From assembly GCF_018143015.1 (NCBI RefSeq), contig NC_054749.1, forward strand, positions 34,738,500 to 34,802,499: 64,000 bases of DNA, given 5' to 3'. The notes under the pieces were generated by a model that saw nothing but the letters and a program-made list of their open reading frames with translations, searched no databases and had not been told where the DNA came from. This DNA comes from Lytechinus variegatus. Lineage: Eukaryota; Echinodermata; Echinoidea; Temnopleuroida; Toxopneustidae. The position numbers and the translations under genes were made by a program. Positions 1-11,175 of this stretch are shown piece after piece (the stretch's first letter is position 1; each line of letters begins with the position of its first letter).

Positions 1-417
1 AATTCTTGAAAGATATTCGTTGGCGAACTGGAAGCCAGTGCAGACAGTGTAATCCTTAAAAATCTAGATTGACTGCAAATCAGCTGTGCACATGCGTTCT
101 GTACTTGCTGAAGACGCCCAATTTGAGATGATGGTAGCCCATACAGCAAACTGTTACAATAATCTAGCTTACTAATCATGCATGCATGGACAATTGTCTT
201 CATGCTTTCATTGTCAAAGTATTTCTGTATACGTCTGAGGTTGTATATCATATGAAATGAAGATTTACACACATTTATTCAAGATTTATTCAATTGCGAG
301 TCAAAAAATAATCCAAGATATCTTACATTAGAATTTGGTTCTATGACTGAACTGCCAACTGATATCTCGTCAAAATCTAGCTTATTCAGTTGTTTAGATG
401 TACCGATAACAAGTTCC
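1..417 (-). pseudogene. Non-LTR retrotransposon reverse transcriptase relic (C-terminal part)
   Basis: Read on the minus strand, the segment gives LINE-type reverse transcriptase C-terminal signatures in order: SNVRYLGLFFDSQLN, then SMKTIVHACMISKLDYCNSL, then LYGLPSSQIGRLQQVQNA, and, after a frame change, LHWLPVRQRISF at the window edge. These are the conserved blocks just downstream of the catalytic palm in CR1/L2/jockey-like pol proteins. At least one in-frame stop (after DSQLNKS) and one frameshift (before LHWLPVRQ) break the frame, and homology stops abruptly near position 417, so the copy is 5'-truncated and dead. The rest of the element would continue beyond position 1. The exact clade is not assignable by eye. 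Confidence 0.8.
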
Positions 418-1730
418 CATTATGGGTAGTCATGGTAAGGCTGGGGTAATAGTATGCAGTACTTAAAAACATTGGATAAAGCACTATAGAAATGTTACAT
501 AAAAACTTGGTTGTTAATGTTTGAAAGCATTGGCTTACTGCCTTACAAGTCAATCTCGATAAGCTCAACACAATTTATGATTACCATATTTTATTCTTTT
601 TGCGGGTGATACATTGTGTAGAAAGATATCATCATCTTACCATATCAGTGGTTGGATTTTGGGTTATATTGAAGAGGGGGGGGGTGCACAGAAAACAAAT
701 CTATGTCGTATAGCATCAAAGAAACAAACAAGATAAAGGCAATTAATACCTAAAAGAATCCAACTACCCCCACCCCTTCCCCCAAGAAAGGTTACCATTA
801 AAAAAAAAAAAAAATATTGACAAGCAAAAAATGGGCTTATTTCCATCTTCCCTCCCAAAGGGAGGGGGTAGTAAGGAAAGGGGAACGCAAATCATTGCAG
901 GCACCCCCACCCCCCCATGCTAAGACCAAATGTTCATCACTTTTATTTCGTTTTCTCTGTTTCTTAACAGGCAAAAGGTGATACTCTTTTTCATTCTTCA
1001 AAGTGGGATCTGGTTGCAGTAACGTGAGAAGATACAATCAGTGTTTACAAACTTCAAAATAGCTTCTATCATTATATTACATTTTGGCCGAAACGGTCAA
1101 GCGGTTGTACCTTTTGTTTTATTAGATAAGCCATCGACCTCCTCTCTGTTTTGAAGAATTTATTGTTTTATGTGAGTTTAAAAGATTGTATGCAAGGCAT
1201 TCACAAAATCACTTTATTCATCACAGAGCTGCTATTGATGTTATTTACACCAGGCTCATGTAAGAGATGCAGCTCCAATGGATGATCATAATTATACCTA
1301 AAACAAATAAATCATAAATGCTTAAACTATGATCCTGATTTTGTTCTTGATATAAATTCAACAAATAGGTAACAGTGATAATACCGTTAGCAAACAGAGA
1401 TGTCTAGTCTTAGGTCTTTGAATGATTTCAGACCGTGACCACTCCCCTTTTCAGGCCTATCAAGGCTTTACGGGGGGGGGGGGGTCAATCTGTCGTGCCC
1501 AGTGAGTAAAAGTGACTGGGATATCTGATGAAAACTGTGTTTGCCCTTGAGATTGCACTCAACTAATTTACCTCTCTTTCATTTAAAATATCTTCATAAA
1601 TCTTAGTAGTATATTTGGGTCATTTGTGTAGGTTTAATCTTTATCTGTAAGTGGTATTCCATCCCAGATACATAACGTTTACATCCTTCCTGTTCTGAAT
1701 GTGTGTAGATAGCGATGTTCATATTTCACT
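418..1730. other. Intergenic, no gene seen
   Basis: AT-rich sequence with short poly-G or poly-C runs near 673-684, 835-915 and 1471-1486. No exon-like frame with splice sites and no recognisable repeat ends were found. Confidence 0.5.
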
Positions 1731-2320
1731 TAAGGGAGAATGAAACCTTTGGAACAAGATAGCTTTTGTGAACACAGAAAAATCAAAGAAACAGATCAAC
1801 AAAAGTTTGAGATAAATCGGACAAATAATGAGAAAGTTATGAGCACTTGAATATTGCAATCACTAATGCTATGGAGATCCTCAAATTGGCAATGCGATAA
1901 AGATGTGTGATGTCACTTGTGAACAAGTCTCCCCATTACCTTAGTATATATTTCACTAAATAGCCTCTTTTATCACATCTATCAGTAGATCATGTGTTCT
2001 TTCTAATGGAGGGCATGTAATACAGATATTTAAAGAATACATCATGGATAGAGTTTGTATCACCATGAGAAAAAGCAAATAGATAAATTTTGAGGGTATT
2101 TTATAGTCCATCAAAGAGAAAGTTGTTCACATATGACATCACACATCCTTGTTGCATTGCCAATGGGAGAATCACAATAGCAATAGTGATTGCAATATTC
2201 AAATGCTGATAACCTTCTCATTATTTGTCCGATATTTCTCATAATTTCTTTGTTCTTATTCTTTGACTTTTCTGTTTCGACACAAACCTACTTATTCCAA
2301 AGGTTTCATTCTCCTTTAAG
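1731..2320. mobile_element. TTAA-flanked foldback MITE, copy 1
   Basis: The left end reads TTAAGGGAGAATGAAACC and the right end is its inverted complement, GGTTTCATTCTCCTTTAA. Inverted similarity extends more than 100 bp inward: AGAAAGTTATGAGCA and CAATCACTAATGCTATGGAG on the left reappear inverted on the right. There is no coding capacity. TTAA at both borders suggests a piggyBac-like target preference. Other copies lie at 7426, 18829 and 61824. Confidence 0.75.
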
Positions 2321-2803
2321 TTTACATTTACTGTATCTTCTCTGATGAAAGCTCATATCTTGCTATAGGAATTGATCTGAAACTGATATAATATCACTGA
2401 TTTTACTGTAAAGTGATATATAGCTTATAACTCAAGATGAATGTATGTGTCTACTAAGTCTCAATATCCAGTAGTCGTGTTTGATCTGTTCTATGGGCTG
2501 ACATTTCTTTAAATGCAGTCAGCAAATCATGCATTTTCTTTGGGGGAAAAAAGCAATTTATTATTTTGATTATGGGATAAAATTTTATGATTGATCATAG
2601 TAATCCATGCAATCAGCTGTAAAAAAAAAAATCAGCCCCTCAGTCAATTGCTAAGCTTTATGTTTCAGGGCTCCGATTGTCGAAGAAATGTATCTTAACC
2701 CACTAAAAAATATTCCAGAGATGAGTTGAATAGTTTTCCCCCATCTTATGGTCATTGCCGGTCTATGACACCCACCGAGCACTTGGGCTCATGTCGATAC
2801 ATA

Positions 2804-3032
2804 CAGTTATGGTCAAAAGTTAGTGAACCGTACCACAAAATGCACTCCGTCATGCTGAGTCTTGAATGTAGACAACAACACTACAGTGTTCGGCAAGCCC
2901 AGAGAAACAATCTTTATTGAATGTAATATTTTATCACCTGGCTTCTTAATTTTATATTTAAACATGGCAGAACTTGAACTCTTTAAATATGTTCATTTTC
3001 TGGTGGGGTTCTCAAACTTTTGAGCACCCCTG
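2804..3032. mobile_element. Tc1/mariner-like MITE, copy 1
   Basis: About 230 bp flanked by TA, with imperfect inverted ends: CAGTTATGGTCAAAAGTTAG on the left and CAAACTTTTGAGCACCCCTG on the right. A related copy at 10651-10882 shares internal text such as CATGCTGAGT and AGCCCAGAGAAA. Non-coding. The family assignment rests on the TA borders and the CAG-type ends only. Confidence 0.6.
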
Positions 3033-3034
3033 TA

Positions 3035-4020
3035 CATGTAAAGATGATGTGATATCATGTTAAATTGCAGAACTCTGACCCCAGTTTCACAAAACATCTT
3101 TCGTCATCAAAACATTTGGTTTGTCTAAGCATTCAAATACCTTGATTTATTGATGAATTTGAAAAAGAATGTCTTTTTAAAGGTCTGAATACATTAATAC
3201 ATCAATGTCTAATTGCTAATGTTATTGGAAGCTATCCAAAATTAAATCTATTAGTTGGAAAAGTGAGTTTTCATGTACATTATATCTTCTGTTAGTAGTA
3301 CTTTTAAAAAAATATTGAAGTAAACTGGATATCTGATGCAATTTCTTTTATCAAAATTGCAAATTTGGTTTACTGATTGTAAGCATTAAATGAGTAGGAT
3401 TTAAATTGAAAGAAATTGTAGGAAATTGTATTGGTGTATCTATAGCAATGATTAACTTGGGCAGCTAATTGCCGAGACAGAAAATACTTTCAAAATAGAA
3501 TTTAATTCTTGATGGAACATTTGTTTTCAATATTTGGTGCAAGGCATTATTATTTAAAGTAACTGCTACAATTTGAATTCAGCTATTAATACATGCATGC
3601 CATGGTATGAATGAGCATGGAGTCTTTGGCACTGCCATTTGGATAATCAATTTATTCTAAATTAATATTAATGAATGCTTCATCTCCATCATTGTCGTCC
3701 ATCTCAATGATAAACCAGAAAAGATAAACATCTGATATTGTGTCTATCAGGTCAAATTATAAAAAAATAATTTGATATTCAATATCACATTAAAAATGAT
3801 ATCATCATATATTGTTTATTTGATTTTGTCAATTTATTCATGATTACCATTTCTTGATAAAGAGTATGCAGTGGCATTTTTTTTTGGGGGGGGGGAGGCA
3901 TGATAAGATTACCTATTGGAAACCCTTTATTCTCCTTTGAATGAAATGGGTAATTATCTCTTTATTTGATATTTCACTTTTCTCTTTCCTTTTTGAAATG
4001 TGATGTTTGAGATCTGAATT
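3035..4020. other. Intergenic, no gene seen
   Basis: AT-rich DNA with a G run at 3883-3896. No exon, RNA gene or repeat boundary could be supported. Confidence 0.5.
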
Positions 4021-4025
4021 TGATG

Positions 4026-4372
4026 ATAGTGATAATTATGATGATGATGATGATGGTGGTGATGATGGTGATGATGGTGATGAAGATGATGGTGGTGATG
4101 ATGATGATGGTGGTGGTGATGATGATGGTGGTGGTGATGATGATGGTGGTGGTGATGATGATGGTGGTGGTGGTGATGATGGTGATGATGGTGATGTTGA
4201 TGGTAATGATGATGGTGGTGGTGATGATGATGGTGATGATGGTGATGTTGATGGTAATGATGATGGTGATGATAGTGATGATGATAGTGATGATGGTGAT
4301 GATGATGGTGATGACAATCATGATGGTAATGGTGATGATGATGAAGGTTATGATGATGGAGAAGAAAAGGTT
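4026..4372. repeat. GAT/GGT trinucleotide repeat tract
   Basis: About 350 bp of interrupted GATGAT/GGTGGT triplets. All three forward frames and the reverse frames stay open (Asp/Gly, Met/Val, Ser/Pro and Ile/Thr runs). The open frames follow from the triplet period and are not evidence of a gene. Confidence 0.9.
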
Positions 4373-5137
4373 GAATTTGATATGAATTTGATGAATATAA
4401 ATTGACGGTAACAATGACAACGACGGTGATGATTCATGATGAAGAAGTTGATGAAGTGAAATAAGTTGTTTATGATTAAGGTGACGAAGAATGTATGAGA
4501 ATAAGAATGATAACAGTATTAGGCAAATGATCAAATGACACTGAAGATAATTATAATGATTAAGACGATGGAGGTGGTGATGATAGTTAATGTTATCAAG
4601 GTAATAAAAATGGTGATGGTGGTAGTGATGCAGAAACAATGCCATCTGAAAATGACATTTTTTATTCAAGTTTAAAGCCTGTCTCTACTGGAGTGTATCA
4701 CAAGTTTTGTAACTGTGATTCTCCCCCCCCCCTCCACTCTCTGTGAAATTATTGTGAAATTTGACATCTGGGGAGATCTAGTGCGCTTTCTCGGCAATGT
4801 TTCATTTCATTTGAAAAGGTAATTGGTACATTTATATTGAATATTTAGTAATATCACATATCTTCCAAAAAGTTTATATTGTAAAATTATGAGCCCATTC
4901 CCTATAATTAAGAGAAAATATTTTAGTAAAAACAGGAAGAAAAAAATCGCAGTTATATTCATTTTGGTAGGGATCCCGACACTTTAGGGAATATTTTTGT
5001 TCTTTATTTCATACTTCCTTCTTTCTATTAGCTTAATGAGTAATGATGATGATGTGAAAATAATAACATTGATGATGTTGATTTAACTGATGATAGGGAC
5101 GGTGGTAGTGATATCGATGATAGTTAAAATTTTAGTT

Positions 5138-5852
5138 GAAGGTCAAGTCCACCTCAGAAAAATATTGATTTGAATCAATAAAGAAAAATCAGACAAGCAC
5201 ATGCTGAAAATTTCATCAAAATCGAGTGTAAAATAAGAAAGTTTGAGATTTCAAAGTTTCGCTTATTTTTAACAAAATAGTTATATGAACGAGCCGGTTA
5301 CATCCGAATGAAGAGAGTCGATGATGTCACTATTTTTTTAAATTATTGTTTGAATTATACAATATTTCAATTTTTATGAATTTGATGATTAGGACCTTGC
5401 CTGAAGCACAAAATGTTAAAATAATGGAATTCCATGTGTTAAGGGAGGAATGAAACTGCATTTCACATGATAATGACGAAAAAGAAAAATATTTCATATT
5501 TCATATAATAAAATACAAAAGAAATAGTGAGTAAGTGATGTCACCTGAGGCCCGTTGCAGAAAGATTTGCAATCAATTGCAAACTCTAAAAATCATGCGC
5601 AACTTGATATTCAACCAATCACTTGCGATTGATTTTTTGACTTGCGTTTAAACGCAACTCTTTCTGCAACGGGCCCCTGTTCTCTCATTTACATACCGAC
5701 CGAGATTTGCATATAACTGTTTTATGAAATGAAGCGAAACTTTAAAATTTTCATAACTTTCTTATTTTACATCCGATTTTGATGACATTTTCAGTGTTAT
5801 GCTTGTTGATTTTTTCTCTTTTTATTCAAATCAAGTTTTTGTCCTTCAAATA
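5138..5852. mobile_element. Foldback MITE (GTCCACC ends) with a nested MITE
   Basis: The left part (GGTCAAGTCCACC ... CAAAATCGAGTGTAAAATAAG) returns inverted on the right (CTTATTTTACATCCGATTTT ... TTATTCAAATCAAG). The right half recurs at 10930-11165, where the terminal GGTGGACTTTTCC is kept. A different MITE is inserted inside (5549-5678), so the element appears longer than its own sequence. Confidence 0.65.
5549..5678. mobile_element. GTTGCAG palindromic MITE, nested
   Basis: Ends GGCCCGTTGCAGAAAGA and CTTTCTGCAACGGGCC are inverted repeats. The interior contains ATCATGCGCAACTTGAT followed by a CAACCAATCA-type stretch. Related copies are at 8519 (partial), 57716 and 63218. Confidence 0.75.
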
Positions 5853-6094
5853 CACACATAATTGCGTTGTATCCTTCTGGGCCGGCGTCATTGTGTTTTT
5901 GTTGGAGGGGGGGGGGGTACCGCCTTCCAGCATTCTTCCCATATTTTTCTTTTCATATGATTTACCATTTCTCCTCCACTTTCTCCTTCAAATCCTTTTT
6001 CTTACCTCTTTCTTTCACTTTCTTCCGCATTCTTCTTCTTTCTCTACTTCCTTCTCCTAACCACCCTCTCCTCCCCCTTCGTTTCCTCATTTAA

Positions 6095-6670
6095 GTTGCC
6101 CACATCCTCTGTATTCTACCACTTTTTATCATATCCATTTACAAGAAAAAACAAACATCATCATATGTTAGATCCATCATGGTCTGTTCAAGTACTTGGC
6201 AAGTTGACAAGCCATGCCACACCTAATATCGTCATAGCCTCGTAGTTTCAAGTATCACTCTTGAGAAACTCGATGATCGTCTTGTTTTCAAGTTGGTGAT
6301 CATCGTACTATCGATAAAGAAAAGTAATCCATGATGTTGTTTCATCTTATGGTCAACATGTGTATCAATGACACGGTGCTATATCATGTCAACGTACCGA
6401 TACAGCAATTGAAGCAGGGAAGACCTAACATATAGCTAGATTTGATACTAGCATTGTAATTTGTCTGCACTATCGTATAGGAAAATAGCGATTCAGGCTA
6501 TACTAAATATTGATACTCATTCAATAATGTTACTCAACTAGCGGCCTCGATGACATATTTATCAAGAGTGATCTCTATCACTCCGGTTGACATATGATCT
6601 GAATTTCAATTGTGGTCATTTCATGGTATAAGTTTATGTAACGAACGAATCATTCGACGTCGTCATAATA
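6095..6670. other. Upstream region of GPCR-1, nothing specific seen
   Basis: Unique-looking, moderately AT-rich sequence before the first GPCR-1 exon. No convincing TATA or initiator arrangement or repeat ends could be identified. Confidence 0.4.
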
Positions 6671-7006
6671 ATGGAATCCATTTCGACAACGGAATCGTCG
6701 ACGTGCGGCGTAGATCTATCCGTTTCCGACTGCCAGGTCATCGCAACGTTCGACACCGTCCTCTCTCCCATTCTTCTCGGCCTCATCGTCGTCGGCGTCC
6801 TAGCCAACTCTCTGATGCTCTACGTGATCATCGCCCACCGGGATATGCATACTTTCCCGAACCTGTTCGTAGCAAACCTCTGTATGACACACTTTCTCTA
6901 TCTCACCATCTTGGCAATCACCGATGTCGTATATTATCTTAAGTTAGCGATGGGGGTTCAAACGGCCAGTCTCATATCATCATCAGCTTACCTATATATT
7001 TCTTTG
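6671..7006 (+). CDS. GPCR-1 exon 1: N-terminus, TM1 and TM2 of a rhodopsin-like receptor
   Basis: This 112-codon exon starts at ATG and ends at a consensus donor (TTG then GTAAGT), phase 0. The N-terminus is short (about 30 residues). TM1 (about 31-55) carries the conserved Asn at 46 in GVLANSLMLY. TM2 (about 65-90) reads NLFVANLCMTHFLYL, so the class A TM2 Asp position is His74. It aligns residue for residue with exon 1 of GPCR-2 at 50.7 kb, including THFPNLF/RTFSNLF-like text and the final LYISL before the donor. The family is class A GPCR, probably a lineage-specific peptide- or chemoreceptor-like branch; the ligand is unknown. The next exon expected from GPCR-2, with TM3 and DRY, was not found before 9766. 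Confidence 0.85.
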
Positions 7007-7425
7007 GTAAGTTTTATGATGACATTATTTTCACTCCCCTAGGATGATAAAGGGAACGAGCTTTTTCCTTGATGAATTTGTTTAAAGATCTTCTTTTTGA
7101 AACAAATTATATAGTAATATGAATTGTCATAATGAGACTGCATGGGGCACCCCACACCCAGTTGCACCTCATTACACTTCGTCACAGCCTTTTATCACCA
7201 AAATTTACATACTCTTTGTTTAAGTAATTAACAGAGGGGTGTAAGATGTAATTGTAGCCGGTGGTAGTGGTGGTGGGGCGGGGGGGGGGGGGGCTGTCAC
7301 TCTTCACATCCTCGTCTGAGGAAAAGCGTCGAAAAGGGTCCCTTGCTTCAGGTTTCCAAACGTTCTAGACGTCTTTTTTGAAAATGGTTGGCAATCACCA
7401 CTTTATGCAATTTTGGTGACATAGG

Positions 7426-8343
7426 CCTTTGGAACAAGATCGCTTGTGTGAAAACAGAAAAATCAAAGAAACAGATCAACGAAAGTTTGAGAAAAATCGG
7501 ACAAATAATGAGAAAGTTATGAGCATTTGAATATTGCGATCACTAATGCTATGGAGATAGCGAATTGGCAATGCGACAAAGATGTGTGATGTCACTTGTG
7601 AACAACTCTCCCCATAGGCGGCGGAAGCGGGGGGGACGTGTCCCCCCCTAAATTTTAGTAAATTTTAGGTGGGGGGGACGGTCCCCCCCTAAATTTTGTT
7701 TTGATAACCTTTTTTTTTTTTTTTTTTTTTTTGCTTGTCAATTTTTTTTCCTGCGTCCCCCCCTAAATTCACGTGGACCCCCTTGACACGTGTGTTGTCC
7801 CCCCCTAAAATTTAGGTTGATGACCTTTATTTATTTTTTTTTTTTTGCTTCTCAAAAATTTTTGGGTCGCTTGTCCTATTTTTTACATGTGTCCATCCAA
7901 AAATTTCAGGTGGACACCCCCTAAATTTATTGGCTTCCGCCGCCAATGACTCTCCCCATTACTTTAGTATATATTTCACTAGAATTGCCTCTTTTATCAC
8001 ATCTATCCATAAGTCATTGTTCTGTCAACATGAGGGCATGTAATACATATTTTTTAAGAATACATCATGGATAAAGAGTTTGTATCATCATAACAAACAG
8101 CAAAAAGAGACATTTTGAGGGTATTTTATAGTCCACCAAAGAAAAGTTGTTCATCAGTGACATCACACATCCTTGTCGCATTGCCAAAGTGAGGATCACC
8201 ATAGCATTAGTGATTGCAATATTCAAATGCTCATAACTTTCTCATTATTTGTCCGATTTTTCTCAAACTTTCTTTTTTCTTATTCTTTGATTTTTCTGTT
8301 TCTACACAAGCCTATTTGTTTCAAAGGTTTCATTCCCCTTTAA
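7426..8343. mobile_element. TTAA foldback MITE, copy 2, interrupted
   Basis: Matches copy 1 from CCTTTGGAACAAGATCGCTT to CATTCCCCTTTAA. The outer left terminus is missing. The element is split at 7616-7948 by another insertion. It lies in the first visible intron of GPCR-1. Confidence 0.75.
7616..7948. mobile_element. Short element with GGCGGCGGAAGC inverted ends
   Basis: Terminal inverted repeats GGCGGCGGAAGC and GCTTCCGCCGCC bound a C/G-run and T-run rich interior with several CCCCCCCTAAATTT motifs. The host MITE sequence ACTCTCCCCAT is present on both sides (7605-7615 and 7949-7959), an 11-bp duplication that the uninterrupted copies lack. Non-coding and nested in the TTAA MITE. Confidence 0.7.
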
Positions 8344-8518
8344 ACATTTAATGGGAATATTGTTAACAAATCATCAGGATTTTTAGTGACTATCTAGTAA
8401 GCTTGGATTGTGTATCGATATGCTGTATAGGGATACTTTGGTAGAATATTAAATAAGGGATATCACCGTTTATGGCCATTTAGGGCATATGTATTTTCAT
8501 ATTCGCTACAGGATCTGT

Positions 8519-8602
8519 GGCCCGTTGCAGAAAGAGTTGCAATCAATCGCAACTCTAAAAAATCATGCGCAACTTGATTTTCAACCAATCAACAGCACAC
8601 GA
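8519..8602. mobile_element. GTTGCAG MITE, left-half fragment
   Basis: CCCGTTGCAGAAAGAGTTGC followed by AATCATGCGCAACTTGAT and CAACCAATCAACAGC. The right half is absent. Confidence 0.65.
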
Positions 8603-9057
8603 TTGGGAATGACCCTGTATTACATCCCGTACATTCTTTATAACAATAGGTTCCTCCTTACCATCGATATAAATCAAATAATACATATAAATATTGTTGT
8701 GTAGATATTGAATTATATTTCATTTTAATGCAGAGACGTTGATCCATGAGGGGAGGGGGGGGGGGGGATCGCCTAGCTCCAATGAAAATATCGAGGCGGT
8801 GGGTCACATTGCTTTGCCTCCCACATAATTTGACAACCTGAATAGCTCGTGATTGAATTCAAATATGTTTTAAAGAGCATTAGAAATCCCTATAAAACCA
8901 TTGCACTCGACATGAAGATAATATTGAAAATACCAATCTATCCCATTTAAAAAAAAATGTTTTTCCACTTTTTCCCCGAATCCAAAACAAAGATTGACGC
9001 CCCTATTTGAATAAATGCTAAAAAGTGTTGTTTTTTAAATTTTCAATATATTCATTT

Positions 9058-9366
9058 CAATTACATACATGCAAAAGTTGGTAAAAGAGGAACGGCCTGG
9101 GAATTCAATGTTTCAACAAAGACTTTTTCTTGCACCCCCATCTCATAACACAGGTGATCACGAACAATACTTGTGCAATGCTTACAGCCTTGTCGATAGA
9201 GAGATACATTAAGATTATTGTCGACCCAAAGAAATCCGCCAAGTTCCAGAGAACGAGGGTTGCTGTTATATCGTGCATCGCCGTCTGGATAGGTAACTAA
9301 GAATTCGATAATTTCAAACAATTTCATTAGATCAATTCTGTGTTTCTTGGCATTGAAACGGTGTGT
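9058..9366 (-). other. Unrecognised coding-like frame inside a GPCR-1 intron
   Basis: A minus-strand open frame of about 100 codons reads without a stop from about 9366 to a TAA at 9061. Its composition looks protein-like: NPRSLELGGFLWVDNNLN, LYRQGCKHCTSIVRDH, LCYEMGVQEKVFVE. It has mixed polar and aromatic residues and several Cys, with no low-complexity run. I do not recognise the family. It could be an exon or relic of a minus-strand gene or transposon, or chance. No clear acceptor or polyadenylation signal was found. Confidence 0.3.
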
Positions 9367-9765
9367 TAATAAGAACCAGCAGTGACCGATTCATGCCGGG
9401 CCAGGGACTTTTTTTTTGGGGGGGGGGCCGAATCGGTCAACATCATTTTGGTGTAGCTTTTTAATGACAATTATCGAAACTTTGAACTTGAGAACATCTT
9501 GGTAATTTGTATTTCACTTGAGTGGAGGTGATAATTTGCAAATTAGCGGTAGTACATTTCATAAAGCAGAATTATTTATCTGCCAGATTAATGACTCATC
9601 GAAATTAGAGTGAAAATGCAAATGATATGTAACTTCCAGGAGGAAATATATTGTTTTGATTGTATGCAAAATGTTGGCTATTGGCCCAGCTGATATGACA
9701 TACTTATACAACTCTTTCAGCTTATAGATTCAAATACAAATATAATTCATTTTCTTATAAAATAG

Positions 9766-10136
9766 TTTCGCTGATCATCTGCGCCCCCGTCTTCTACGGC
9801 AACTACTCCGACGCAGCGAGCGCGTACTCTGATCCGCAGTACCGCGTCGCTGTCATCATCTCATTCGTCTGCTCCTACATCGCCCCTCTCCTCATCATCA
9901 CCGTCATCTACTTCCTAATCAGGCACAAACTCCGTAAACGCAGATTCGAGTCCATGAAGATCAAGGCCGGTGGTGCATCGTCGATGGATTCGACCACGAC
10001 CTCGAAGGCCGAGGATGATCACAAGCATGAGTTGAAGATCTTGAAGACAATTGTCTTCATCGTCATCATCTTCACATTCAACTTCGGATGTCTTTACATT
10101 ACGAGTATTGTTCTCATGGTTCTACCTCTTGACAAG
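9766..10136 (+). CDS. GPCR-1 exon with end of TM4, TM5 and TM6
   Basis: The acceptor AAAATAG precedes the exon and it ends AAG before GTTGGT. It enters in phase 1 (two bases complete a codon) and leaves in phase 0. It encodes SLIICAPVFYGNY (end of TM4 and ECL2), a TM5 segment with CSYIAPLLIITVIYFLI, the basic loop RHKLRKRRFESMKIK, and TM6 with IIFTFNFGCLYITSIV. TM6 has no CWxP-type Trp or Pro. Because GPCR-1 exon 1 ends in phase 0, splicing it directly to this exon would shift the frame, so a 3n+1 exon must lie between them in a working gene. GPCR-2 has one of 139 bp. Confidence 0.85.
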
Positions 10137-10169
10137 GTTGGTTTGAACGTGATTGAAACTGTTACTGAA

Positions 10170-10335
10170 ACCAGGGGGATGTTTCATCAATATTTTCGTC
10201 CGACAAGTTGTCAGATCCGACAACTTTCCTCGATTCTGATTGGTTGAGAAGCACTGTTACTATAGTAACTGTCGGATAAAACAGGACTTGTCGGATAAAA
10301 CGTCTGACAATTCCTTTCATGAAATGCTCCCCAGG
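10170..10335. mobile_element. Palindromic MITE with GTTTCATGAA-type ends
   Basis: Left GGGGGATGTTTCATCAATAT and right CCTTTCATGAAATGCTCCCC are inverted. Internal CCGACAAGTTGTCAGATC and CTGTCGGATAAAACAGG recur at 45308-45468. It sits in the last GPCR-1 intron, just after the TM6 exon. Confidence 0.65.
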
Positions 10336-10650
10336 GTGGCACCGGGATATTAGGAAGGGGGATGTAATAGTGACGTCATGCTTTTGTCAAAATGGAAAAA
10401 AATAGACATAGTAGGTCTGTAAAGTTTTAATGATCCAGACCTCTCTTTGTAATATTCCTCCCTTCCATCTCTCCCTCTTTCCCCATTCTTCCCCGTTTTG
10501 AGAAATCATTCTTGTCCATCGGTGGCACCGCCCCCTAAGTGACACTTGTACAGTTTATAAATACGGGTTTCGTCAACAGTATCTTGATACGGGGCGAGAT
10601 GAATGGAAGGCGAGTTTCATAGGAAAGATGTAGGATTATTTGATCGTATA

Positions 10651-10882
10651 CATTGGTGCTATAAAGTTACTGAACCCCAACCAGAAAATAAACTCCTTCA
10701 TGCTGAGTGTTGAATGTTGACATCAACACTACTATGTCTTGCGAGCCCAGAGAAATAAGCTTTATTGAATGTAGCATTTTATCACCCGATTTCACAATTA
10801 GATATTGAAAAGATGGCACAACCGGAACTCCTTAAAATATGTTAATTTTCTGGTGATGTTTACTAACTTTTTAACACCATTG
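10651..10882. mobile_element. Tc1/mariner-like MITE, copy 2
   Basis: TA-flanked, starts CATTGGTGCTATAAAGTTAC and ends AACTTTTTAACACCATTG. Diverged from the copy at 2804. Confidence 0.6.
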
Positions 10883-10929
10883 TAACAATCTTCTTCCTGT
10901 TAATAAAAAATAAATACAAATGAAAATAA

Positions 10930-11165
10930 TAAAAAACCTTCATATTTCATATAATAAAATACAAAAGAAATAGTGAGTGATGTCATCAGTTCCTCATTTG
11001 CATACCGACTGAGATGTGCATATAACTGTTTTGTGAAATGAAGCGAAACTTTAAAATGTCATAACTTTCTTATTTTACATCCGATTTTGATGAAATTTTC
11101 AGTGTTATGCTTGTTGAAATTTTCTCTTTTTATTCAAATCAAGTTTTTGTTGGGGTGGACTTTTC
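10930..11165. mobile_element. GTCCACC foldback MITE, right-half fragment
   Basis: Closely matches the right half of 5138-5852 (ATATTTCATATAATAAAATA, CTTATTTTACATCCGATTTT) and ends GGGGTGGACTTTTCCTTTAA. The left half is not present. Confidence 0.65.
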
Positions 11166-11175
11166 CTTTAATGAT

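Noticed and set aside
3974..4669. Open frames rich in Asp/Gly, Met/Val, Ser/Pro or Ile/Thr.
   Set aside because: Products of the GAT/GGT trinucleotide tract; no non-repetitive domain or splice context.
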